Below are positions 15,282 through 24,483 of a DNA stretch of 64,000 nt, piece by piece; positions within the stretch are counted from its first letter, which is position 1, and each line of letters begins with the position of its first letter. The notes beneath the pieces were generated by a model. The model was not told where the DNA came from. It saw only the letters and a program-made list of their open reading frames with translations, and made no database searches. The stretch spans positions 45,697-109,696 of the forward strand of contig NZ_JBAXHI010000011.1 of NCBI RefSeq assembly GCF_037138995.1, written 5' to 3'. Position numbers and translations under genes: made by a program. The DNA is from Chlorohelix sp037138995. Its GTDB lineage: Bacteria > Chloroflexota > Chloroflexia > Chloroheliales > Chloroheliaceae.

Positions 15282-15300
15282 GGTTTACTGTACATCCAAT

Positions 15301-15329
15301 ATTATAATAATGTTAATTAGGTTTGTCAA
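15301..15329 (-). promoter_or_regulatory. Consensus sigma-70 promoter of cysK-Rrf2
   Basis: Minus-strand TTGACA (15324-15329), a 17-bp spacer and TATAAT (15301-15306) match the consensus at every position. A perfect promoter is usually held in check by a repressor, in line with the inverted repeat just downstream. Confidence 0.9.
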
Positions 15330-15439
15330 TAAAGCTGAGGGTTTGATACGCAACTATTTAACACTAAAAGTAAGATATAGTAGAAAAAGCTATTTAGGGA
15401 TATATCGTACTTGCTTTCCTACTGCCCAGTTATTATTTC

Positions 15440-16549
15440 TCATAAATCCAGCAGCATGCGAGTTATGATATTTGCGCCCTTCTCTAATTCTCTAAGGCTG
15501 GCATGCTCATTGGGTGTATGGTCAAGGCTGCTATCGCCCGGTCCGTATGCTAGGATAGGGCATTGCCAAACAGGAGCAAGCACATTCATATCGCTAGTTC
15601 CCGTTTTGTAACGAAACTTTGGTTGCCCACCTTCAACACGTATAGCAGACAGGAAAGCTCTTACCAACAGATTGTTTTTTTCGCTTCGCACTGGTTCTTC
15701 CTCACCGCTTAGCACAAGTACCGCATCGCCACGCCATTCATCCAGCAAAGTTTTAAATTCCTGTATTGAAAAGCCCACCGGAATCCGGAATCCAATATAT
15801 AGATGCGCTACTTCCTGAAACCCATTAGCTTGACTGTTAAAATTGCGTAGTGAGGGTTGCAAAGTCTCGAAAATACTTTTGCCCATGTTTAACTCAGTTG
15901 CATATGCCTTGATTTTATTCCAAAAATCCACCGCTTCTTCGCATACGCTAGAGCCCTCGGCAGCAGTATGTTTGGTGTCACGGCTTAAAGTATAATCTAC
16001 CAGCAAGCGTCCTTTGTAACCTAACGTTATATTAGACCAACCGCTAGGCTCACCGATTACACAAAATTGCGGGCGATAACGGTTTGCGGCATAACGCGCC
16101 CCCTTACTGCTGGCGGCTTCTTCTTCGACTGCACCTATCAATACTATACGCTTGCCTTCGGCGGATAATTGCGCTTGCAGAGGCACCAATGCGGCAGCGC
16201 CTAGAGTAAATGCCGCAAAGGGACCTTTCGCGTCAACCGAACCGCGCCCGTAAATAGTATCACCATCTTCCATAATCTGAACCGGAATAAAACCCGGTAC
16301 CGTATCAATATGCCCTAATAGCGCCACAGTTTTGGTAGCTTGCTCTTGGGTCGCGCCAATTTCACCTACCGCATTTCCAGCTTCATCTACATAGGCTTCT
16401 CGGAAATTCCACGCCTGCATCTTACGCACCAAAAATTCGGCAACAGCGCTTTCCTGATGACTTGGGCTGTAAATTTCGAGCATCTCCTGAAAAAAAGCCA
16501 CTCGTTCCGCACCGGATACCGGTTGCGGTAAAGTAGTAAGATCGGTCAT
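15440..16549 (-). CDS. LysK/ArgE-type M20 deacylase ([LysW]-lysine/ornithine hydrolase family)
   Basis: A zinc-dependent M20 peptidase of 369 aa. LLGHIDTVPG carries the first zinc His and Asp, GRGSVDAKGPFAAF the bridging Asp, GAVEEEAASSKGAR the catalytic Glu pair, GEPSGWSNITLGYKGRL the lid, and KTGTSDMNVLAPVW the distal site. This pattern is that of LysK, which releases lysine or ornithine from the LysW amino-group carrier. No other carrier-pathway gene (lysW, lysX, lysZ) is in the window, so the lysine/arginine role rests on family resemblance. Its start overlaps scpA by 4 bp, so it is translationally coupled as the last gene of a four-gene operon. Confidence 0.85.
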   Translation of the reverse strand: MTDLTTLPQPVSGAERVAFFQEMLEIYSPSHQESAVAEFLVRKMQAWNFREAYVDEAGNAVGEIGATQEQATKTVALLGHIDTVPGFIPVQIMEDGDTIYGRGSVDAKGPFAAFTLGAAALVPLQAQLSAEGKRIVLIGAVEEEAASSKGARYAANRYRPQFCVIGEPSGWSNITLGYKGRLLVDYTLSRDTKHTAAEGSSVCEEAVDFWNKIKAYATELNMGKSIFETLQPSLRNFNSQANGFQEVAHLYIGFRIPVGFSIQEFKTLLDEWRGDAVLVLSGEEEPVRSEKNNLLVRAFLSAIRVEGGQPKFRYKTGTSDMNVLAPVWQCPILAYGPGDSSLDHTPNEHASLRELEKGANIITRMLLDL

Positions 16550-17397
16550 TCTACGTCCTTCGTTGAAGTAATGTATATTTCACCAAAAAGTTCATCTTGC
16601 TGCGCTACTACCGCATGCCTTCTAAGCAGTTCAAGCACTGCCATAAAGGTGACTATAATCTCAAGCTCAAGCCGATTTTCATCGCTGCGAGACTCAAAAA
16701 GGCTGCTAAAGGCAAGCTGTTTTTCAGCTTTCAACCGAACTTCAACTAACTCAATACGTTCTTCTATTTTGACGCGGCGCCCCAATTGTTGCTGATTAAT
16801 CGCCAACGGCAATTTTAACTGTTCCCTTTGCTGGGCAGCTAATCTGCGTTTTACCAACGCCAATAAATCTTGTAGTTTTACGCCATGTAAGGAATGCCCG
16901 CTTTTGCCCCGCCCCGTTTTTTCCAACGCTGAGTTTAATTGTTCCAAATGTAATTCCGTAGGTCCGCTACGTTGGCTGCTATAAGCCCGATAACCTGATT
17001 CGTGACGTTGTTGCAAAAACCGTACAGCCTCTTTTATTCGCTTATATTCGCGTAATTGGGCAATAAGTTCCTTAGCATCGGTTGTGCTTTCTTCGGGTTC
17101 GCCCGGACGAGCAGGTGGTGCGGGTAGCAGGGCTGCGCTTTTTATCAGAAGTAATTTAGCAGAGATAACCAGAAATTCAGAAAGCTCGGCAGGGTTTATT
17201 TCGGTTAGTTGGTCTATATAAGCGGTATATTCTTCAGCGATATTTGCTAACGAAATTTCTGTAATGGGCAATTCGTTACGCTCAATCAATTGCAATAACA
17301 AATCCAACGGACCTTCAAAATCAAAGCCCGGCAATCGCACCTGATAGCGATAAACCGTCATCCCAAAAACATTTTTCTGGCGAGTTTGTTTTTCCAT
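16546..17397 (-). CDS. scpA: Segregation and condensation protein A (kleisin)
   Basis: ScpA bridges SMC heads in the bacterial condensin complex with ScpB. The 283 aa begin with RYQVRLPGFDFEGPLDLLLQLIERNELPI-type sequence, in which FEGPLDLLLQLIE is the family signature, then EYTAYIDQLTEINPAELSEF and the C-terminal winged helix with FMAVLELLRRHAVVAQQ. GGAAAG precedes the ATG at 17397. scpB, often adjacent, is replaced here by the LysK-type gene. Upstream lie an HD hydrolase and a site-2 protease homologue, giving a contiguous four-gene operon. Confidence 0.94.
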   Translation of the reverse strand: MEKQTRQKNVFGMTVYRYQVRLPGFDFEGPLDLLLQLIERNELPITEISLANIAEEYTAYIDQLTEINPAELSEFLVISAKLLLIKSAALLPAPPARPGEPEESTTDAKELIAQLREYKRIKEAVRFLQQRHESGYRAYSSQRSGPTELHLEQLNSALEKTGRGKSGHSLHGVKLQDLLALVKRRLAAQQREQLKLPLAINQQQLGRRVKIEERIELVEVRLKAEKQLAFSSLFESRSDENRLELEIIVTFMAVLELLRRHAVVAQQDELFGEIYITSTKDVE

Positions 17398-17416
17398 TTA
17401 GCTTTCCGCTATCAAG

Positions 17417-17932
17417 CTAGTTTGCATCATCTGCCCATTTCAACGCAACAAAAGCAGGGTCATTAGCAGGAACACACCCCGCTACAAGCGCAACCACGCG
17501 CGGTAAGCTACCCACCGCCTCTGCCAATTCAGCGCTTCGCTGTTCATGCCGGGTTTGTAACCAAAATACATAGAGCCAACTACGCGGGTCAGGCTTTGCC
17601 ACCTTATATAGTAAGGGCTTTCCACCGATTTTCTTTAGCGCGACTACCAGAATTTTATCCCATAAGCTAATGTATCTGCCCGATACCGGGTCACGTTTGC
17701 CTAAATCATGCAACAACGCTGCTTGTAGTAAAGCCTTATCTTCCTGATACCCATTATCCCACAGCATACAACAAACTCTATAAGCATGATGCTGCTCGTA
17801 AAAAGGCAAAGCAAAAAATAACTCGGCTTGCTTCTCGTTCAATATTTGGCGTACAAATTCGGACTCAGCGCTATTAAAAGGACGCGCCCTGAGCGCCATT
17901 AGTAATTGCTTGAAACGGTAACGAACATCCAT
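17417..17932 (-). CDS. HD-domain phosphohydrolase
   Basis: This 171-aa protein contains a compact HD fold with HHAYRVCCMLWDNGY and ALLHDLGKRD, giving the metal-binding H...HD residues. LVAGCVPANDPAFVALKWADDAN ends the protein and supplies the distal Asp. The substrate, probably a nucleotide or cyclic nucleotide, is not predictable. It lies 19 bp upstream of scpA and 11 bp downstream of the S2P homologue in the same operon. No good ribosome site is visible before the ATG at 17932. Confidence 0.8.
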   Translation of the reverse strand: MDVRYRFKQLLMALRARPFNSAESEFVRQILNEKQAELFFALPFYEQHHAYRVCCMLWDNGYQEDKALLQAALLHDLGKRDPVSGRYISLWDKILVVALKKIGGKPLLYKVAKPDPRSWLYVFWLQTRHEQRSAELAEAVGSLPRVVALVAGCVPANDPAFVALKWADDAN

Positions 17933-17943
17933 TTTTGAATCTA

Positions 17944-18612
17944 CTATACTATTGATATTCCCAATAATCCCCCTACCGCCCGTACTATCGGATAAATAAT
18001 AAAATCGAAAATTGGGTTGCCGCCTCTGGAGCTAAATATACCGAATAAAAAAGGTATGAATAAAACAACGATTACCAGTATTAACATACCATAAGTTTCA
18101 TAGCTCTGTAATTTCACATCCCATTGAGCAGGAAGCAAGCCCTTAATGAAATAATAGCCGTCCAAAGGCGGGATGGGAAGCAGGTTGAAAGCGAACAAAA
18201 GAAGATTTACCAGCACCAAACCGTACAGAAAGTTTGCCAGCAAATCAGTGCTTTTAGCATTTCGGATATATGGACTTGCCGCCAGCCAAATTAGCCAGCC
18301 AAGCAGCAAATTTGCAAGGATGCCCACTGCCGATACAAGGGTAATACTGCCGCGCCCACCACGTAGAGCATGGGTATTCACTTCAACGGGCTTGCCCCAA
18401 GTTATAACTGGGTAGCCTACGCTTGCCATAAAAGCCAGCACCAAGCCTAGCCCATGATGGTGCATAGTGGGATTAAGGGTAAGCCTTCCCTGTGAACGAG
18501 GTAGCTTGTCGCCAAGACGGTCTGCTACTAGGGCTTTAAGGTACTCGCGAATTGCAATCCCAAAAATAAAGGCTACAACCCAAGCTAAAAAAGATGCCGT
18601 TGAAAAAATCAT
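17944..18612 (-). CDS. Site-2 protease (M50) family protein with degenerate active site
   Basis: A 222-aa polytopic membrane protein of the small S2P-like family often found near scpA. The family core is clear: ADRLGDKLPRSQGRLTLNP, WGKPVEVN and NLLPIPPLDG, with the third-ligand Asp151. But the catalytic HExxH of helix 1 reads R-E-Y-L-K at residues 22-26, so both zinc histidines are missing. The usual AGPxxN motif has become VGILAN. It is therefore probably not a protease; it may scaffold or bind a substrate. The reading frame is intact and GGAG precedes the ATG at 18612, so it is a maintained gene rather than a decayed one. Confidence 0.85.
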   Translation of the reverse strand: MIFSTASFLAWVVAFIFGIAIREYLKALVADRLGDKLPRSQGRLTLNPTMHHHGLGLVLAFMASVGYPVITWGKPVEVNTHALRGGRGSITLVSAVGILANLLLGWLIWLAASPYIRNAKSTDLLANFLYGLVLVNLLLFAFNLLPIPPLDGYYFIKGLLPAQWDVKLQSYETYGMLILVIVVLFIPFLFGIFSSRGGNPIFDFIIYPIVRAVGGLLGISIV

Positions 18613-18762
18613 CTAAAACTCCTGCCGGATTTACCATCTGGTCTTAATGTTTTATTTAAACATATGCCGGAAATTATAGCATATCCCCGTTTATTGCTTG
18701 AAGCATTCTTCCGGTTGGCGTTTTCGTGAGTTAGCTAACAAGTCGTTTGTAAAATATGTATT

Positions 18763-19698
18763 TTATGATAGTTCCCTATTGAAAAAAGCTACAACCCGCC
18801 TGACATATTCATCGGGATACTCCTGAAAACTTCGCACATGCTTCGACCCTGGCACTAACCAGTTTTCTGCCACATTTGCGCTGCCCGCTTTAAGCACTAT
18901 TTGAAATTCGGAGACGGGGATTTCTTGGTCTTTTTCAGCATGAATCAGAAATACTTTTCGCTCTCCTAGTTTGGTAATGGCAACTTCTGGCTTGGCTTGA
19001 TCTACATCCAAATCATACATGAGCTTTGCCATTAGCTTGATTCCGGGATAAAGCAACAAAGGCATCCCGGTATCAGGATAGTATTTTTCATTTATCACCC
19101 GGTCGAGGCTACCATAACTAGATTCGATTAAGCCTGCTTTAATATCGGGCGTTTCTGCCATTGCCATTAGCGCGGTAGCAGCGCCCATACTCCAACCCAC
19201 TACCCCGATTTGATTGGGCGAAATTCCTTTACTTTTCAGAAATGCCACTGCCCCAACTACATCATATTTTTCTTTCCAACCAAAGGCATAACGCTCACCA
19301 TCGGACAAGCCCTGACCTCTGGTATCAAAAAGCAGGATATTAAATCCCTCCTGCCAAAGACGCTGGCTTACCGGAAGCAGAAAAGTACGAGTGCCATCTT
19401 TGGAATGAACCATAATTAGCGTTTTCTGTGAATTTTGGCGAGGTATCCACCACCCTCTAATTGTTAGTTGCGCTGTATCGCTGGTTTTGAAAGTGATTTC
19501 CTCATAAGGCATCCCAAATGTAGCAGGAGTATTAGGTCCTAGATCACGGGTGGCACTGGTGGTAAAAACGCGGGCAGCATAGTTACAGATTCCGATATAG
19601 ATTGCTATTACGCTAAGTACCACCCCTGCCAAAGAAATTTTGAACCACTTTGTTCTGTAAAAGGCGCTCTTCTGATTAACAGTCGTTTGTATTTTCAT
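18763..19698 (-). CDS. Alpha/beta hydrolase, membrane-anchored (copy 1)
   Basis: A 311-aa alpha/beta hydrolase with an N-terminal membrane segment (about residues 20-40, FKISLAGVVLSVIAIYIGIC) and an exterior catalytic domain. TLIMVHSKDG covers the oxyanion region, GVVGWSMGAATALMAM the nucleophile Ser elbow, HAEKDQEIPVSEF the acid and PGSKHVRSF the His. The fold resembles BEM46-like/serine aminopeptidase S33 proteins. AAGGAAG precedes the ATG at 19698. It lies 72 bp downstream of a clear paralogue at 19771-20679, a local tandem duplication. Substrate unknown. Confidence 0.85.
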   Translation of the reverse strand: MKIQTTVNQKSAFYRTKWFKISLAGVVLSVIAIYIGICNYAARVFTTSATRDLGPNTPATFGMPYEEITFKTSDTAQLTIRGWWIPRQNSQKTLIMVHSKDGTRTFLLPVSQRLWQEGFNILLFDTRGQGLSDGERYAFGWKEKYDVVGAVAFLKSKGISPNQIGVVGWSMGAATALMAMAETPDIKAGLIESSYGSLDRVINEKYYPDTGMPLLLYPGIKLMAKLMYDLDVDQAKPEVAITKLGERKVFLIHAEKDQEIPVSEFQIVLKAGSANVAENWLVPGSKHVRSFQEYPDEYVRRVVAFFNRELS

Positions 19699-19770
19699 GG
19701 CAGCTTCCTTTCTTTGCCGAGTTTATAGCACCACCCTTTAACAGCAGTCTATTTTGATTCCAAACAGGAT

Positions 19771-20679
19771 TTAATTAGTGTAAAAGAACTGCTGGAGCTT
19801 CTGAAAATATTCTTGCGGGTACAGGTCATGGGATTGGCAATGCTTTGCGCCTGTCAGAAACCAACTCCCGGTTATATTAGATCCGCCTGCCTCTTTCAGG
19901 CTGTAAAATTCTTGGTAGGGGATTTCCTGATCTTGGTCGCCATGTATCAGAAAGATACGGCGATCCTTCAGGGTGCGTAGAACGGTCTCAGGGGCTGTTT
20001 CTTCGATTTTAAATCCATACATCAGATTACCGGCTGTATAGATACCGGGAAGGAAAAAGCTGGGAAGCCCGTAATCTTTGCTGAAACGCCATTCCGCCAC
20101 TCTTTCAAATTTACCCCAAGCGGAGTCGCTGAAAACTGATTTGATCTCCGAAGAATGTCCCATTGCCAGCAACGCGCTGGATGCGCCGTAACTGCGGGCG
20201 GATATACCAATATTATCTGGTGAAAAGCCCAAGCTCTTGACGAAATTGAAAGCCCCCACCACATCCCACGATTCGTACTGCCCATAGAAACGGCGATTGC
20301 CATCCGAATCACCGTGTCCCCGCAAATCAAAATAGAGCAGGTTAAAACCTAACGCTCGTAAATCTTTCGCCAAATACAACATTTCGGCGCGATTCTGATT
20401 TATTCCGTGAACCATTACAAGCGTCCGGTTAGAATCCTCCAACGGTAACCACCATCCCCGCAAGGTTAGCTTATCTGTTGCGGCGGAAGAGAACGTTACA
20501 TCCTGATAGGAGATGCCATATTTTGTAGGCGTATCATCGAATTTTCCAAAGCGTTGAGCAACCTTATTGAAAGTATCGCCTCCATAAATTGATACCCCGA
20601 TATAAATGATTATAAGAAGAATTAGTATAATCGTGGGTATAAGCCAAAGTAGCCTTGACCTGATGCGTGCCTTTTTCAT
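19771..20679 (-). CDS. Alpha/beta hydrolase, membrane-anchored (copy 2)
   Basis: A 302-aa paralogue of the next gene with the same layout: one N-terminal membrane helix, the segment YQDVTFSSAATDKLTLRGWW, MVHGINQNRAEM, and FDLRGHGDSDG. The nucleophile elbow reads ISARSYGASSA, so the first glycine of GxSxG is alanine. HGDQDQEIPYQEF and GAKHCQSH provide the acid and His. AAAGGAGGT precedes the ATG at 20679, one of the best ribosome sites in the window. Likely an exported lipase or esterase-like enzyme; substrate not predictable. Confidence 0.85.
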   Translation of the reverse strand: MKKARIRSRLLWLIPTIILILLIIIYIGVSIYGGDTFNKVAQRFGKFDDTPTKYGISYQDVTFSSAATDKLTLRGWWLPLEDSNRTLVMVHGINQNRAEMLYLAKDLRALGFNLLYFDLRGHGDSDGNRRFYGQYESWDVVGAFNFVKSLGFSPDNIGISARSYGASSALLAMGHSSEIKSVFSDSAWGKFERVAEWRFSKDYGLPSFFLPGIYTAGNLMYGFKIEETAPETVLRTLKDRRIFLIHGDQDQEIPYQEFYSLKEAGGSNITGSWFLTGAKHCQSHDLYPQEYFQKLQQFFYTN

Positions 20680-20904
20680 GATAACCTCCTTTGCCAGTAA
20701 TATTATTCTCCGGTTAGAGCGTTACAAACAAACGAGAAAGCCTTCTCTAACCTTAGTTTACCTGTAATTCGGCTGCATATTACAGCGTGATTACTGTCAA
20801 TTACTATCATTTCGAGCTTGAATCCCACATTTTTGGAGTATATTTAGATGCAATAGTAAACGGGTGGGGAAATTAGTGACGCTGTAGAAAAAGGATACAG
20901 GGGA

Positions 20905-20937
20905 TAAAAAATCCCCCTTCGCAGTTTGGAAGGGGGG
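20905..20937 (-). terminator. Intrinsic terminator of rpoD
   Basis: CCCCCTTC (20913-20920) pairs with GAAGGGGG (20929-20936); the minus-strand tail is TTTTTTA. It lies 9 bp past the rpoD stop. Confidence 0.92.
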
Positions 20938-20945
20938 AGCATTTC

Positions 20946-22232
20946 TTACTCTAAATAATCCTTGAGCTTTTTGCTACGGCTGGGGTGTCGCAGCTTTCTC
21001 AAAGCTTTCGCCTCTATTTGGCGGATACGCTCGCGGGTTACTCCGAACTCACGCCCAACTTCCTCTAGTGTGCGACTACGCCCATCATCTAGCCCAAAAC
21101 GAAGTTGCAATACCCGACGTTCCCGCTGAGTCAGGCTGTCCAACACATCTTCCACCTGTTCTTTAAGTAATTGGTGGCTGGCAGCATCGGCAGGAGCAAG
21201 CGCTTTTTGGTCTTCAATAAAATCGCCTAGATGTGAATCTTCTTCCTCACCGATTGGCGTTTCAAGCGAAACCGGCTCTTGCGAAATTTTGATAATCTCG
21301 CGCACTTTTTCAGCCGGCAAACCCATCTCGCGAGCAATTTCATCGCTGGTTGGGTCACGACCGAGTTCCTGTACCAAGCGACGGCTGGTGCGAATTAAAC
21401 GATTGATGGTCTCAACCATATGCACCGGAATACGGATTGTACGTGCTTGGTCAGCAATTGCACGAGTAATCGCTTGGCGAATCCACCACGTAGCGTAGGT
21501 GCTGAACTTATAGCCTTTGCGATAATCGAATTTCTCAACCGCACGGATAAGCCCGATATTGCCTTCTTGAATAAGATCTAAGAGTGACATACCGCGCCCT
21601 ATATACTTTTTGGCAACGCTAACAACCAACCGCAAGTTAGCTTCGGTTAGATGACGACGCGCTTCATCATCTCCGGCTTCCATCCGTTTCGCCAAATCTA
21701 CTTCTTTTGCAGCTGTTAGCAAAGGAACTCGCCCAATCTCTCGTAGATACATACGAACCGGATCATCAATGCTCATGCCTTCTAGGTCGAAAGCAATATC
21801 AAGGTCAGGGTCAGGCTCATTCGAGTCTTCACCCTTACCGCGAGTGTTAAATTCTTTAGCATCGTCCAATATTTCAATGCCGAGTTCAATAAGTTCGGCA
21901 TAAACATCTTCTATTTGCTCTAGATGCGATTCCGGTTCAGGAATCGCTTGCAGAATCTGGTCCTGGGTAACGTAGCCCTGTTTTTTGCCCCGTGTTAGCA
22001 AGTCGCTCAGGTTGGTCACAGGCGCTAAAGCTTCGAGAGCTTTATCGGGGCTAAGGACATCATCGTCCATTAATACTACATCCTCATCCAGCAAATCAGG
22101 TTCTAAGATATCTTCTGGCTCTACTTCTTCTTCGGCAGATTTTTCAGCCAGACCGAGCAAGCGATCTACATCGTTGACCTCCTCAACAAGAGTATCTCCT
22201 TCGTAGTGCCGCTTGCGCTTTGTATTACCCAT
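20946..22232 (-). CDS. rpoD: Principal RNA polymerase sigma factor
   Basis: The housekeeping sigma-70 factor, 428 aa. An acidic N-terminal part (about residues 1-150, EEVEPEDILEPDLLDEDV) is followed by region 1.2 DPVRMYLREIGRVPLLT, region 2 with LVVSVAKKYIGRGMSLLDLI, YKFSTYATWWIRQAITRA, and region 3 HMVETINRLIRTSRRL. Region 4 contains EVGREFGVTRERIRQIEAKA. AGGGGAG precedes the ATG at 22232. It follows dnaG by 220 bp on the same strand, part of the conserved dnaG-rpoD arrangement. Confidence 0.97.
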   Translation of the reverse strand: MGNTKRKRHYEGDTLVEEVNDVDRLLGLAEKSAEEEVEPEDILEPDLLDEDVVLMDDDVLSPDKALEALAPVTNLSDLLTRGKKQGYVTQDQILQAIPEPESHLEQIEDVYAELIELGIEILDDAKEFNTRGKGEDSNEPDPDLDIAFDLEGMSIDDPVRMYLREIGRVPLLTAAKEVDLAKRMEAGDDEARRHLTEANLRLVVSVAKKYIGRGMSLLDLIQEGNIGLIRAVEKFDYRKGYKFSTYATWWIRQAITRAIADQARTIRIPVHMVETINRLIRTSRRLVQELGRDPTSDEIAREMGLPAEKVREIIKISQEPVSLETPIGEEEDSHLGDFIEDQKALAPADAASHQLLKEQVEDVLDSLTQRERRVLQLRFGLDDGRSRTLEEVGREFGVTRERIRQIEAKALRKLRHPSRSKKLKDYLE

Positions 22233-22452
22233 TATTTTCGCACTCCCCTAAAAGAATATATTTTTAATCAAGCAGTTTGCGTTTGTAATTATTATTTGTT
22301 ATATTGAGCTTGTTTGAAGCACATATACTCAAACACTAGTTTTTTGGTCTAGTTTTGGTTTCACAATGTTTGCGCCAATAAAGACCCTTGTTTAAGTTGG
22401 TTTGCTTCAGCCCGTACCCACACAAAACTATAATTCTTTATTAACCCCCTAA

Positions 22453-24483
22453 TTACCGATCACGACTATCCTTAAAAACCACACTCAGGCTGGGTTGGTT
22501 ATTAAAAATTTCTACCCTAAGCTTATCGGCTTGCCGGAAAATCTCATCTTCATTTTCCAACATATTTTCTCTAGTTCCATCCGCATTTTCGCCAGTATTT
22601 GCAGACTCTTCGCAATTACGTTGCATCTCTACTAATGTTGGTACGAAATCCATCGCTCTAGAGTTACGCAAACGCCTCAGTTGAAACTGAAAAGCCGCAC
22701 TTACCTCAACGTAGGGGTCAAGTTCCGGTTGCGAATTTACATCAGCCATAAGCTGTGCAAAATAGCTTGCTATCTCTGGCGCAAAGGATTCTTCTATTTC
22801 AGCGAGTGAAACCCCATGTTGCTTGGCTTCAATTAGTGATTCATACAGAAATCGGTTTTCACCTTTTCTAAAATCATCAGGAGAGATTTGTTTACCCTCT
22901 TGCCCTATAATATCGAGGGCTTTCGAGTAGCGCCACACGAAAGCAAGGAGTTTATCCTCATAATCTAGTTGAAGGCGTGTTCCTATTTGGATAACAGGTG
23001 GCGGTGTTCCTTCACCTGTAGCTATATCAACACTAGAAACATCGCTATCGTTATCGTTCGTAGTTTTTTCGATAGAAGGCTTGGAATATTGTGTTCTTGA
23101 AACCCTCTTTAACTCCGCATATAGCAAATCCGCGCCAGTATTGGTTATTCGCGCCAGTTTCTGGATATAATGCTCACGCTCTATACGATCGCGCACTTCC
23201 AGAATTACCGGAATAAGGATTTCAACTGCTTCACTTTTGCCTCGCGCATTACTTAAATCCATTGAAGCAGCTACACTGGTAAAAGTGTAATCTACTACCG
23301 GAACAGCACGAGCAATCATTTCTTTCCAGCGGTTGGGATTCTCGCGAACCACTTCATCTGGGTCTTTGCCCGTCGGTAAAATCGCTACTCTTATATCGGC
23401 ATCGAGTTGTTGCTCGAACTGAATCAGCCCTTTGGGGTTAGGAACCGCTACGCTATAGCTATCAAAACCTCGTTTTAACACTTCAATGCCTTGCAAGGTT
23501 GCTTTCTGTCCGGCATAATCGGCATCAAGTGCCAGCACTATACGTTTGGTAAGTTTCTTTAATGATACAACATGCTTTTCGGTCAAAGCCGTTCCCAAAG
23601 GCGCAATTACATTACTAAAACCTGCTTCGTGCGCAGCGATAACATCCATGTAGCCTTCTACCACTACCGCACAGTCGCTGCGGCGGATGCTATCCCGCGC
23701 TAGGTCAAACCCATAAAGCGTGGCGCTCTTGTCGAACAGAAAAGTCTGAGGCGAGTTCAGATACTTTGGCGCATCGGAAGGGGCACCTTCAAGCACACGA
23801 CCGCCGAAAGCGATTATCTGTCCTTGCCTGTCTTTAATCGGAAAAATCAGCCGACCTCGAAACCTATCGTAATAACCTTCCCCATTTTCTCTTTCGCCCA
23901 CCAACCCGGCTTGCACCAATTCTTGTGGTGAGAAGCGACCTTTAGCGGTAAGATATTTGAATAAATTATCCCAGCTATCCAGAGCATAACCAAGCCCGAA
24001 CAATTCAATAGACTTTGGTGTTACCCCGCGTTTTGACAAATAGGCGCGAGCAGCCTGACCTTCATTAGATTTGAGCAACAAGTGGCTAAAATAGATTGCC
24101 GCCGCTGCATTTATTTCTTTAAGACGTTCTTTAAGCTGTTGTTGGGATTGGACTTCGGGGTCGGGCGCGATTTGTGGCTGGCGTTCAGGTAATTCTACTC
24201 CCGCCCGCTTCGCCAGCATTTCCAGGGCTTCGTTAAATTCCAACCCTTCGGTTTTCATCGTAAAGGTAAATATATCGCCGGACTCATGGCAACCGAAACA
24301 ATAGTAGCTCTCAGTTTGAGGGAATACAAAAAAACTCCCGGATTTTTCACCGTGAAAAGGACAAAGACCCTTATAATTTTTCCCGGATTTTTTAAGCGGG
24401 ACTCGCGTGGAAATATGATCCACCACGCTTAAGCGTCGCTTAATTTCTTCGATGTAGTTAGGCACAAAGCCATTCATACGCAT
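22453..24483 (-). CDS. dnaG: DNA primase
   Basis: It synthesises RNA primers at the replication fork. The 676 aa contain the CHC2 zinc finger (CPFHGEKSGSF ... YYCFGCHESGD, residues about 41-66), then GLGYALDSWDNLFKYL, the catalytic FGGRVLEGAPSDAPKYLNSP stretch, and the TOPRIM domain with VVVEGYMDVIAAHEAG and LALDADYAGQKA. The C-terminal helicase-binding part is long and poorly conserved, as usual. A second in-frame ATG occurs at residue 3. It lies upstream of rpoD, the typical macromolecular-synthesis order. Confidence 0.96.
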   Translation of the reverse strand: MRMNGFVPNYIEEIKRRLSVVDHISTRVPLKKSGKNYKGLCPFHGEKSGSFFVFPQTESYYCFGCHESGDIFTFTMKTEGLEFNEALEMLAKRAGVELPERQPQIAPDPEVQSQQQLKERLKEINAAAAIYFSHLLLKSNEGQAARAYLSKRGVTPKSIELFGLGYALDSWDNLFKYLTAKGRFSPQELVQAGLVGERENGEGYYDRFRGRLIFPIKDRQGQIIAFGGRVLEGAPSDAPKYLNSPQTFLFDKSATLYGFDLARDSIRRSDCAVVVEGYMDVIAAHEAGFSNVIAPLGTALTEKHVVSLKKLTKRIVLALDADYAGQKATLQGIEVLKRGFDSYSVAVPNPKGLIQFEQQLDADIRVAILPTGKDPDEVVRENPNRWKEMIARAVPVVDYTFTSVAASMDLSNARGKSEAVEILIPVILEVRDRIEREHYIQKLARITNTGADLLYAELKRVSRTQYSKPSIEKTTNDNDSDVSSVDIATGEGTPPPVIQIGTRLQLDYEDKLLAFVWRYSKALDIIGQEGKQISPDDFRKGENRFLYESLIEAKQHGVSLAEIEESFAPEIASYFAQLMADVNSQPELDPYVEVSAAFQFQLRRLRNSRAMDFVPTLVEMQRNCEESANTGENADGTRENMLENEDEIFRQADKLRVEIFNNQPSLSVVFKDSRDR

